Assembly: GCA_963787375.1 (NCBI GenBank)
Contig: CAWBCR010000026.1
Span: 1 to 64,000 of the forward strand
From: CAWBCR01 sp963787375
GTDB lineage: Bacteria; Chloroflexota; Anaerolineae; Aggregatilineales; UBA3940
Reading direction: 5' to 3'
Length of the DNA: 64,000 bases
Shown here: piece after piece, positions 7,245-15,772 of the stretch
Numbering within the stretch: the first letter of the stretch is position 1
Layout of the letters: every line of letters begins with the position of its first letter
Notes under the pieces: model-generated
Told to the model about the DNA's origin: nothing
Database searches by the model: none
The model's input: the letters and a program-made list of their open reading frames with translations, nothing else
Made by a program: the position numbers and the translations under genes

Positions 7245-9738
7245 ATGAGCCCCTCCAGATTGACAGTTGAGGTCTGGCCCGCGACCGACGCCGGCCAGGC
7301 AGAGGAAAACGAGGATTACGTCCTTGTCTACCAGCCCGACGATCCCACGCTGGCCCGCTACGCCGGGAGCCTGTACGTGGTCACCGACGGGCAGGGCGGC
7401 GGCGGGCGCGGTCAGATGGCCAGCCGCTACGCCGCGCAGAAGGTGATGAACGCGTATTACGCCAGCGACGAGCCCGACCTGGGCCTGCGCCTGCGCGAGG
7501 CGGTGCGCGCCGCCAATGCCGACCTGTTCGCCTACGCGCAGCAGCGGCCTGAGCTGGTCAAACTGAACACGACGCTGGTCGCCGCCGCTATTCGTGGCGA
7601 GGAGATGCATGTGGCCGCCGTCGGCGACAGCCGGGCGTACCTGGTCCGCGAGGGCGGCATCACGCGCCTCACGCGCGATCACACGCTGGTCCAGCAGCTT
7701 GTCGACGAGGGGGCCATTGGCGAGGACGAGGCCGCCGAGCACCCCCGGCGCGACGTGGTGCTGCGCACGCTGGGCGCGCTGGAAGACGTGACGGTCGACG
7801 TGTACGACAGCCGCCTGCGTCCCGACGACGTGCTGGTGCTGTGCAGCGACGGCATCACCCGCGCGCTGCACGACGACGAGATCGCGCAGATCGCGGGAAC
7901 GTCCGCACCGCAGAGCGCCGCCGAAACGCTGGTGCAGAAAGCCGCCGACCGGGGCATCAAAGACAACGTCACGGCCATCGCCGCGCTGATGCGCGACGGC
8001 GCGCCGCCGATTCACGTCGACGTGCCATACCAGTGGGATGGCCAGCCGCCCAGCTTCGACGAGCAGCCGACGCTGGCCATGCCGCGCGTCGAGCGGGCCC
8101 CCGAGCCGACGCCAGCGCCGCAAAGCGCCGAGACGCTGGTCAGCGCGCCGCCGCCGGTCGAGCAGCCACCTGCGCCTGCGCCGGTCGCGCCGCCGTCCAC
8201 CGGGGTCGTCCCTGCGCCACCCTACCAGCAGCCCATCCAGCCCGCGCCGCCGTATGCTGGCCAGCAGGAGCAGCCCGCGCCGCAGCAGCCGGGCTCCCCG
8301 CAGCAGCCGGCTTATCCGCAGCAGCCGCCACCACCGCAACCTGCCTATCCGCCGCCGCCAACGCCGCAGCAGCCGCAGTATGGCCAGCGCGGCGTGCCCG
8401 GCGGCTACGCGCCGCCGCCCGGCTATGCCATCGATCCGGTCACCGGGCTGTCGCCTGTGCCGTCACAGCCGGGCCCCGATCAACAGGGCTATCCGCCGCA
8501 GCAGAGTCCCGGCTACCAGCCGCGCGTCTACCAGCCCCCTGCGCAGCCGCAGTATGGCCCCGTCCGCCGGGGCGGCGGCGGCATCTCGGTCGGGTTGTTT
8601 GCGCTGGTCGGCCTGCTGGCGATTGTGCTGACGGCGGCGATGGTCGTCGTGCTGATCAACCCGCTGGGCTGGCAGCTTCCGTTTGGCATCGGGTCTGCCC
8701 CTGCCGCGCCCGGCGCGACTCAGCCGGTGGCCGAGGCGACCCAGGCCCCCACGTCGGCAGTCGCCGAGCAGCCGACCGTCGAGACGGCCCCTCAGCCCAC
8801 CGTCGCGCCGACGCCCACTGCGGCGCTTGCGCCGGCGGGCATGGTGCTGGTCGACGGCGGGGCGTTCACACGCGGGGTGCCCGACGCGGAGGCGCTGGCG
8901 GCGGTCCAGACCTGCATCCAGGAGACCGTCAACGACCTGCCGCAGCAGCACCTCCTGTGCCGCGATGAGAACTACTACGACGCCCAGCCGGTCGAGAGCG
9001 TGACGATCAGCCCGTTCTACATTGACATCACCGAGGTGACGAACGCGGCCTATACGCAGTGCGTCGACGCTGGCGGCTGCACCGCGCCCTCGAACACCGA
9101 GTTCTACGCCGACCCGGCCTACAGCCAGCACCCGGTCGTATACGTCAACTGGCAGCAGGCTGTCGATTACTGCACGTGGTCGGCCAAGCGCCTGCCGACC
9201 GAGGCCGAATGGGAGAAGGCCGCCCGCTGGGACCCCTCGACCCAGACCTCGTACACCTGGCCCTGGGGCAACGACTGGGAGCCGCAGCGCGCCAACACCG
9301 CCAGCGCCGAACTGGGCGGGCTGAGCGCCGTGCAGGCCTTCCCGCGCGACCTGAGCCCGTGGGGTGTGCTCGACATGGCGGGCAACGTCAGCGAGTGGGT
9401 GCAGGACTGGTATTACGGCGACTACAAGGGGCTGGGGACGCTCAACCCGGTGCGCAACGGCGTGCAGCCGCTGCCGACAGCGGCCCGCGGGGCGCACGGT
9501 GGCAGCTTCCAGTCGATTCTCGTCGCTGGCTCGCGCCGGACAGCGCTACGATGTCCAGCCGCAGAGCGCCGCGCCGTGGCTCGGCTTCCGCTGCGTGCAG
9601 GACGTGGCCGGGGCCACGCCGCCCGGAACGGTCACCGCTGCGCCGGCAGAAACCGCGACGACGCCCGAGGCCACGACCACAGCCGCGCCGGCTGAGACTG
9701 TCGCGCCGCCGGAAGTGACCAATACGCCGGTCCCGTAA
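7245..9738 (+). CDS. PP2C-type phosphatase, TM, FGE-sulfatase domain fusion; frame break near 9515
   Basis: Residues 1-250 form a PP2C Ser/Thr phosphatase domain: ENEDY at 21-25, VVTDGQGG at 45-52, AVGDSRAYL at 125-133, SDGITRAL at 201-208 and the metal-binding Asp of KDNVTAI at 239-245. A long Pro/Gln/Tyr-rich linker (about 260-440) leads to one TM helix (about 448-472), then a Thr/Pro stalk and a formylglycine-generating-enzyme-type domain from about residue 533 (MVLVDGGAFTRG, RLPTEAEWEKAARW, WGVLDMAGNVSEWV). The phosphatase would be cytoplasmic and the FGE-like domain outside. The frame breaks at GATTC (9515-9519); the other frame completes PWLGFRCVQDV and a Thr-Pro tail. Start 7245 (AGGTGG upstream) is preferred over an upstream TTG at 7215. 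Confidence 0.88.
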
Positions 9739-9967
9739 GGGGCCCTGAGCGGCGGAACGCCCGCCGCTTGTCCGCATGACTGCATGGAAGCCAACTCTAT
9801 CCTGATGTGACACCCTCGCCCGCCGCACCCAGGGCGCGGTGGGCGGGTTCGTCAGCGTTGATGGTATTTACGTCATTCGTTCCGGGTCTGCGCTGCGGTT
9901 CCGACACAGCACAGCCGACCAGCCTGTCCGGAGCAGTATTCACACCAAGGAGAGGAAGACTCACGCT

Positions 9968-12406
9968 ATGCAATACATGAATGTAGCCCCATTCGAGTGG
10001 GCCATGGTGCTGGCCGTGCTGGGCGCAGCCATCCTTGCGCTTGTCTACGCCGGACTGCTGGCGCGGCAGATTCTGGCCTACGACAAAGGCACGGAGGCCA
10101 TGCAGGCTGTCTGGCGGGACATCAAGGACGGCGCGAACGCCTACCTGAACACGCAACTGCGGACGGTCGCCATCATGATCGTCCTGCTGACCGTGCTGAT
10201 GTTCTTCAGCGTCTACCTGGTACATCCCAGCCCTGAGGCGCAGGAGATGTTCGGCGACAGGGCCCGCACGATCATCGCCTTTGCCCGCGCCGGCGCGTTC
10301 CTGCTGGGCTCGACCTTCTCGGCGACGGTCGGCTATGTCGGCATGAACATGGCCGTTCAGGGCAACGTGCGCGTGGCAGCCGCCTCTCGCGTCAGCTACG
10401 GCGAGGCGCTCAAAATCGCCTACCGCTCTGGCACCATCACCGGCATGCTGACCGACGGCCTGGGCCTGTTGGGTGGCACCGCACTCTTCATCATCTTTGG
10501 CAAGGCTTCGCCGGACGTGCTGCTGGGCTTTGGCTTCGGCGGGACGCTGCTGGCGCTGTTCATGCGCGTGGGCGGTGGCATCTACACCAAGGCCGCCGAC
10601 GTGGGCGCGGACCTCGTCGGTAAGGTCGAGGCCGGCATGGAAGAAGACGACCCGCGCAACGCTGCCGTCATCGCCGACCTGGTGGGCGACAACGTCGGCG
10701 ACTGCGCTGGCATGGCCGCCGACATTTTCGAGAGCTACGAGGTGACGGTCGTCGCCAGTCTGATCCTGGGCCTGGCGCTGGCGGCCATTACCGGCAACCT
10801 GCACTGGATCATCATTCCGCTCCTGATCCGCGGCGTGGGCGTGATCAGCTCGATCATCGGCACTTACGCCGTTGCGCTGTGGAAGAATGTCGACGCGGAA
10901 GACGCGATGTTCAAGAGCTACGAGCTGTCGAGCGCCATCACCATCACCTCGGCGTTCCTGATCAGCTACTTTTACGCCGGCGATCTGCGCATGGGCGTGC
11001 TGAACGCGGTCGGCGTGGCGCTGGCGGTGGCCTTCAACCCGCTGACCGCCTATGCGACCAGCGCCAGCAGCAAGCGCGTGCAGGCCATCTCCGCCGCGAC
11101 CCGCTTTGGCCCGGCGCTGGTGGTTCTCGAAGGGCTGAGCCTGGGCTACCTGTCCAGCGTGTGGGCCGTGTCGGTCATCATCCTGAGCCTGTCCGCCGCG
11201 ATCCTGATCTACTCGGCCCAACTGCCGGTCGGCGCGGTGCAGATCGTGCTGTACGTCGGGATTGCCATCGCCGCCATTGGCGCGATAGTGCAGGCCGTGC
11301 GGCATAAGTCGTGGATCGACGGCCTGATCTTCGGCATGTGGACGCTGGTGCTGACCTTCTTCCTGTTCAGCATGCGCCCGGTCGGAACTGAGAATTCCTT
11401 CGTCTACATCCTGTTTGGCGTATCGATGATCGGCGTGGGCATGCTGTCGCACACCGGCAACAACGTGTCGATGGACACCTTTGGGCCGATCTCAGACAAC
11501 GCCAACGGCATCGGCGAGGTAGCGGGCATGGAGCCGCAGCAGCGGCAGATCATGGCCGACCTCGACGCGGCGGGCAACACCACCAAAGCCATCACCAAGG
11601 GCGTGGCGATTGGCTCGGCGGTCATCGCTGCGCTGTCGCTGTACGGCGCGTTCTTCACCGACATCAAGCGGGTGTGGCCGGTCGCCATCCGGGGGCCGTT
11701 CCAGGAAGTCGTCAACCTGACCAACCCGACGGTGTTCGTCGGCCTGCTGATCGGCGGCATGCTGCCGCTGCTGTTCGGCGGCCTGATGATCAAGGCCGTG
11801 AACCGCGCCGCGTCGCAAATGATGGCCGAAGTGCGCCGCCAGCTCCGCATCCCGGAGATCTGGGCCGGTACTCAGAAGCCCGACTACAATCGCGCGGTGA
11901 TGATCAGCACCCGCGCCGCGCAGTCAGAGCTGATCCCGCTGGGCATCATCGCGGTGCTGTCGCCGATCATGGTCGGCTTCCTGCTCAAGGAGCAGGCCCT
12001 GGGCGCGTTCCTGGCGGGCATCATCGTCAGTGGGCAGCTTCTGGCGGTGTTCATGGCGAACGCCGGCGGCGCGTGGGATAACGCCAAGAAGTACATCGAG
12101 GACGGGAACTACGGCGGGAAGGGCACGCCCAACCACGCCGCCGCCGTCGTGGGCGACATCGTCGGCGACCCGCTGAAGGACACGGCAGGCCCGGCGCTCA
12201 ACCCGATGATCAAGGTGATGAACCTGGTCGGGCTGATCATGGCGCCAATCGTGGTGGAGTTCGCCGGGTTCCCGCCGGGCATCGTGATCGTCATCGTGCT
12301 GGGTGTGATCGCGATCCTGTGGGCGATCCGCCGCTCGGACCGCGAAGTCCATCTCGTCGACGACGAGGCCGGCACTAAGGCCTTCGGTGCAGCGGAGATC
12401 AGCTAG
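9968..12406 (+). CDS. hppA: Membrane-bound proton-translocating pyrophosphatase, K+-independent type
   Basis: An 812-residue, roughly 16-TM protein that couples PPi hydrolysis to H+ transport. The substrate site DVGADLVGKVEAGMEEDDPR is near residue 211, with a second acidic cluster DLVGDNVGDCAGMAAD and the C-terminal GDIVGDPLKDTAGPALNP. The diagnostic segment reads GNTTKAITKG; Lys (not Ala) after GNTT and Thr before KG are the marks of the K+-independent subfamily, which is H+-pumping. The ATG at 9968 is preceded by AAGGAGAGG; the open frame back to 9839 has no family similarity. The gene is unbroken, is followed by a strong terminator, and probably stands alone. Confidence 0.95.
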   Translation: MQYMNVAPFEWAMVLAVLGAAILALVYAGLLARQILAYDKGTEAMQAVWRDIKDGANAYLNTQLRTVAIMIVLLTVLMFFSVYLVHPSPEAQEMFGDRARTIIAFARAGAFLLGSTFSATVGYVGMNMAVQGNVRVAAASRVSYGEALKIAYRSGTITGMLTDGLGLLGGTALFIIFGKASPDVLLGFGFGGTLLALFMRVGGGIYTKAADVGADLVGKVEAGMEEDDPRNAAVIADLVGDNVGDCAGMAADIFESYEVTVVASLILGLALAAITGNLHWIIIPLLIRGVGVISSIIGTYAVALWKNVDAEDAMFKSYELSSAITITSAFLISYFYAGDLRMGVLNAVGVALAVAFNPLTAYATSASSKRVQAISAATRFGPALVVLEGLSLGYLSSVWAVSVIILSLSAAILIYSAQLPVGAVQIVLYVGIAIAAIGAIVQAVRHKSWIDGLIFGMWTLVLTFFLFSMRPVGTENSFVYILFGVSMIGVGMLSHTGNNVSMDTFGPISDNANGIGEVAGMEPQQRQIMADLDAAGNTTKAITKGVAIGSAVIAALSLYGAFFTDIKRVWPVAIRGPFQEVVNLTNPTVFVGLLIGGMLPLLFGGLMIKAVNRAASQMMAEVRRQLRIPEIWAGTQKPDYNRAVMISTRAAQSELIPLGIIAVLSPIMVGFLLKEQALGAFLAGIIVSGQLLAVFMANAGGAWDNAKKYIEDGNYGGKGTPNHAAAVVGDIVGDPLKDTAGPALNPMIKVMNLVGLIMAPIVVEFAGFPPGIVIVIVLGVIAILWAIRRSDREVHLVDDEAGTKAFGAAEIS

Positions 12407-12432
12407 CCTCGATTTCCCTTCAAGAAAACACG

Positions 12433-12460
12433 ACGGGCCATGCAATCGCATGGCCCGTTT
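12433..12460 (+). terminator. Intrinsic terminator after hppA
   Basis: Perfect 11-bp stem ACGGGCCATGC/GCATGGCCCGT with a four-base loop followed by TTT; it could serve both strands. Confidence 0.7.
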
Positions 12461-12490
12461 CCCTGTGCGGTCTCCGATGTCTGCCGGGGC

Positions 12491-12700
12491 TTAGCGTTTG
12501 TTGCCCGCCACGCGCTCCCGATCCTTTTCCAGACGGCGGCGCGCGCTGGCGCTCATCTTCTTGCGAGCGCCACCGTCGTTTTGCGAGGTGAGCAGCACCA
12601 CTATCAGCAGCAGAACCAGCACGCCAATGGCGACGAGAATCACCACCGGATTGTGCGTTACAAAGCTCACAGCCGTATTGATAAGTGCGTTAATGTCCAT
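12491..12700 (-). CDS. Small membrane protein (69 aa)
   Basis: MDINALINTAVSFVTHNPVV starts a 69-residue protein with one TM segment (VILVAIGVLVLLLIVVLL, about residues 20-38) and a strongly basic C-terminal tail (ARKKMSASARRRLEKDRERV). A GGGAGG ribosome site lies upstream of the ATG at 12700. The larger open frame to 13306 overlaps the EamA gene antisense and is not coding. Topology suggests an extracytoplasmic N-terminus and a cytoplasmic basic tail. I do not recognise the family. Confidence 0.65.
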   Translation of the reverse strand: MDINALINTAVSFVTHNPVVILVAIGVLVLLLIVVLLTSQNDGGARKKMSASARRRLEKDRERVAGNKR

Positions 12701-12768
12701 GTCTTTGAATTGCCTCCCGGACGGATGTTTACAGGAGTATAGACGTTCACGAAGCGCGATGCGCGGGA

Positions 12769-13674
12769 TCAATCTGAAGGTTTCATGAATTCGGCAGGGC
12801 GGCGCAGTGCCAGCAGCAGCCCGGCCCCGATCAGCAGGCCACCGGCCCACAGCCCCGGCGTCATGCGCTGGCCGAGCAGCCACACGCCCAGCAGCGCGCC
12901 GACGACCGGCTGCGCGAAGAAGAACAGCGCCGCCGTCGAGGCCTCGACCAGCGCAAAGGCACGGTTCCACAGCCACATGGCCGCCGACGTGCAGATGATG
13001 CCGAGGTACAACACCTCCACCACCACGCCCGGCGCAATCGGGCCAACCGGCCACGCAGCCCTCTCGAAGAGGGCGGCGGGCGCGGTCAGCAGCAGCCCGC
13101 CCAGCAGCGCGTACAGCGTGACGGTCAGCGTGTCGTGCCGGGCGCTGACCCGCCGCACCAGCACCGAGTACAGCCCCCACATCACCGCCGCGAAGGCCAG
13201 CGCCACGTTCCCAAGGAACACGTCGCCGCCGAAGCTGGCCTGCGACGGGTTGACGATGACCACCACGCCCAGCGTCGCCAGCGCCATCGCCGCCAGGCCG
13301 CGCCACGTGAGCTTCTCACGCAGGATCAGCGCCGCAAACAGCACGATGAACGCTGGCGAGGCGCTCGTCACCAGCGCGCCATTCACCGCCGTCGACAGCC
13401 GCGTGCCCATGAATTGCAGGCCCACGCTTACCCCGAAGCCCACCATGCCCACGCCCAGCAGCCGCAGCGCGTCGGCACGGGCCGGGAGTCGCGCGCCCGG
13501 CGTGCGGCTCTGGCTGCGCCACACTATCGGCGCGAGCACCGCCGCGCCCATCGCCAGCCGCACCGTCAGCAGCGTGAACGGCGGGATCGTGTCCAGCACC
13601 ACGTCCGAAACGACAAACGTGCTGCCCCAGATAGCCGCCGAAAGCAGTCCGTAGATCGCGCCGCGCAGTCTCAT
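12769..13674 (-). CDS. EamA/DMT-family transporter
   Basis: About 301 residues with ten hydrophobic helices arranged as two EamA repeats. Hallmarks are the start RLRGAIYGLLSAAIWGSTFV, the first-repeat end (GALVTSASPAFIVLFAALILREKLTW), and the second repeat (LAFAAVMWGLYSVLVRR ... ALFFFAQPVVGALLGVWLLGQ). Members export metabolites such as amino acids, but the substrate cannot be told from sequence. The ATG at 13674 follows GAGGAAG. The upstream frame to 13782 is in GC-rich repeat sequence. It lies 68 bases upstream of the small membrane protein on the same strand and could be co-transcribed with it. Confidence 0.88.
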   Translation of the reverse strand: MRLRGAIYGLLSAAIWGSTFVVSDVVLDTIPPFTLLTVRLAMGAAVLAPIVWRSQSRTPGARLPARADALRLLGVGMVGFGVSVGLQFMGTRLSTAVNGALVTSASPAFIVLFAALILREKLTWRGLAAMALATLGVVVIVNPSQASFGGDVFLGNVALAFAAVMWGLYSVLVRRVSARHDTLTVTLYALLGGLLLTAPAALFERAAWPVGPIAPGVVVEVLYLGIICTSAAMWLWNRAFALVEASTAALFFFAQPVVGALLGVWLLGQRMTPGLWAGGLLIGAGLLLALRRPAEFMKPSD

Positions 13675-13700
13675 GGCTTCCTCGTCAGGTCGGGAGGAAC

Positions 13701-13849
13701 GGGGGCGCTGCCCCCGGACCCCGCGCCAGGGAAGGCTTAGTACCCTGGACCTCGTTCGGGCTGTCGTGCGCGGAGCGCACAACAGCCACGGGTTTTCCGA
13801 TCAAACCCTTTTCCAAAAGGGTTTGTGGGGGCACGGGGGCAAAGCCCCC
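13701..13849. repeat. GC-rich hairpin repeats in the EamA/lipoprotein spacer
   Basis: Three perfect or near-perfect inverted repeats: GGGGGC-GCT-GCCCCC (13701-13715), CAAACCCTTTT-CC-AAAAGGGTTTG (13802-13825) and GGGGGC-AAA-GCCCCC (13835-13849). The spacer has no coding features. Similar hairpin-rich spacers occur at 17.65 and 63.76 kb. Confidence 0.55.
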
Positions 13850-13859
13850 GATTGGGCTG

Positions 13860-15731
13860 TCAGCACCCCGAATTGTGGAACTGCTCGGTGAGCAGCCGGG
13901 CCAGCGTGAGGCCGCTGTTGATCGGCAGCCAATCCCAGTCGGGGGCGTCGCCGGGGTAGCGCTCGACCCACCACATGAACTCGATCAGGTACTTGATCGG
14001 CTCGCAGCGCGAGCCGGTGGCGGGCCGCCCGTGGAAGGTGTACTGCGCCGCGCGGAAGTCAAGGATGTGGCCCATCTCGTGCGCCCAGCGGCTGTTGAGC
14101 GCGCCGGGGTAGCCCAGCAGCACGTCGGCCACCTCGCTGGGGGCCACGTTGACGATGTTATCGCCGCGCCGGGGGACCTCGAAGCCCTGCTGGAGATTCG
14201 GGTCGATGCGGATGATGAGCGGTCCGCCGGTCGTGCCATAGGTGGCGTCGAGGATGATGGCCGCCTCCAGATCGCTGAACAGGTGGCCGGAGCGGTAGGG
14301 GATCAGCAGCGCGTCGCGCACGTCCTGTGGATCGGGCTGCTGGGTGAAATTGCTGCTGCGCAGCGTGTCGCTGTCCAGAAAGGCCGTCAGGCTGTCCTCG
14401 TCGACCGTCACTCGCCCGCTGCTGATGACCTGCAAAAAGCGCTCGCGGCGGATGTCGACTGTGCCGGAGTCGGGCAGGTGGACAAACGGCGGCGTGGACG
14501 GCTTCCAGGCGCGCATCTGGTCGAGCGTGTCGATGCGCCAGTCGAGCAGGCGCAGGTCGCCGCCAAATAAACCGTCGACGCTCTGGTAGTCGATCAGGTG
14601 GGCGTACACAAAGGCGACGCCGTCTGTGTAGAACTCGTTGATCAGCGCGATGATCGGGTCGGGCAGAACCTGATCCCAGCGGCGGTAATACGAGAACCCG
14701 TAGGTGTAGAACTGCTCGCCGTCCGGCCCGGCGACGGTCGACACGCCGGTATCGCTGCGCACGTTGAGCTGGTAGCCCGTGCGCGCCTCGATCACGTCGC
14801 CGCTGGCGTCGTCCAGCCAGCCGATGACCTTGGTCTCGCCCGACTGCACGTCGATGCCGCTGTAGCCCGGCGCTTTGGCCAGCGTGTCGCCGACCGTCTC
14901 GACGGCTGTGAACGACGCGCCGCCGATCTCGTGCAGCGCGCCGCTGCGCACCCGGTCGATTACCTGTGGGTCGGTGTCGTGGTAGGCGCTGTCGTCGCCG
15001 CCGATGAAGCGCGCCCAGCGTTCGACAAAATCGCGGTCAAACAGCGACTGCTCGTCGCCGGTCAGCGGGCCGACACGCGTGCGGATCGCGTCGAGGTCGG
15101 GCGGCGGCGCGTCGAACAGCGGCAGCGTGACGTGCCCCACACCGCCGGCGGGCGCATCGACAAACAGCGGCACAAGCGCCGCGCGGCCATCGCTGCGGTC
15201 GATCTCGTGGCCGACGACGAACGGCGAGCCATCAAACAGCAGCGATTGCAGGCCGTAGGCCGCCAGGTCGATGCGGGCATCGGGCGGCAGGCTGCGCGGC
15301 AGCCGCACGTTGGCCGATGCGCCGTCGGGCAGCGCCAGCAGGTCGTCGCGCACCCACGGCCAGTCGCCGGGATGCAGCGTCTGCCCGGCCCACTGTGCGG
15401 CGGCGGCGCGGAAATCGCCCTGACCCGAACTGTAGATGACGAGATAGCTGCCCGGCTCAAGCTCCTCGGCACTGAAGCGGCCCTGCGCGTCGCTGGTCAG
15501 CGCGGCGGGCAGCAGGTCACAGGGGGTGGGCATGGCGGCCTGATCGCCCGTCACGCGGCACAGCGCCAGCGGCTGCCCGGCCACGTCGACCGAGGCATCC
15601 GGCGGGACGAACACACCCTCGATGGCCGCGCGCGGCACAGGGGTAGGCGTCGGGGTAGGGGTCTCGACAGGGCGGCAGGCAGTGGCCAGCAGCGCGGCGA
15701 GGGTCAGCGTGGGGAGGAGCCGCTTGAACAT
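13860..15731 (-). CDS. Putative zinc-metallopeptidase-like lipoprotein (HEMGH)
   Basis: A 623-residue protein with a lipoprotein signal (LTLAALLATAC, Cys19) and a PTPTPTPVP stalk, so it should be anchored outside the cytoplasmic membrane. Residues 35-110 look like a carboxypeptidase-regulatory-like beta domain (AQGRFSAEELEPGSYLVIY). The long middle has no motif I recognise. Near the C-terminus SRWAHEMGHILDF at about 551 contains HExxH, the zinc-ligand and catalytic motif of gluzincin or metzincin-like peptidases; a downstream Glu in YLIEFMWWVERY could be the third ligand. Peptidase activity is inferred from the motif alone. The frame is unbroken and ends close to the hairpin repeats. Confidence 0.65.
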   Translation of the reverse strand: MFKRLLPTLTLAALLATACRPVETPTPTPTPVPRAAIEGVFVPPDASVDVAGQPLALCRVTGDQAAMPTPCDLLPAALTSDAQGRFSAEELEPGSYLVIYSSGQGDFRAAAAQWAGQTLHPGDWPWVRDDLLALPDGASANVRLPRSLPPDARIDLAAYGLQSLLFDGSPFVVGHEIDRSDGRAALVPLFVDAPAGGVGHVTLPLFDAPPPDLDAIRTRVGPLTGDEQSLFDRDFVERWARFIGGDDSAYHDTDPQVIDRVRSGALHEIGGASFTAVETVGDTLAKAPGYSGIDVQSGETKVIGWLDDASGDVIEARTGYQLNVRSDTGVSTVAGPDGEQFYTYGFSYYRRWDQVLPDPIIALINEFYTDGVAFVYAHLIDYQSVDGLFGGDLRLLDWRIDTLDQMRAWKPSTPPFVHLPDSGTVDIRRERFLQVISSGRVTVDEDSLTAFLDSDTLRSSNFTQQPDPQDVRDALLIPYRSGHLFSDLEAAIILDATYGTTGGPLIIRIDPNLQQGFEVPRRGDNIVNVAPSEVADVLLGYPGALNSRWAHEMGHILDFRAAQYTFHGRPATGSRCEPIKYLIEFMWWVERYPGDAPDWDWLPINSGLTLARLLTEQFHNSGC

Positions 15732-15772
15732 GGGGCAGATTGTAGACCAGATCGGCGCGGTTGTGAAGGGGT

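Noticed and set aside
9797..11452. Long open frame antisense to hppA and other long antisense frames (for example 14598-16148, 15827-17584, 37480-39288)
   Set aside because: They are His/Arg/Gln/Val-rich shadows produced by GC-rich codon bias of the true genes on the other strand and show no family similarity.
13701..13849. CRISPR array
   Set aside because: The repeats are single hairpins of different sequence, not regularly spaced direct repeats; no cas gene is in the window.
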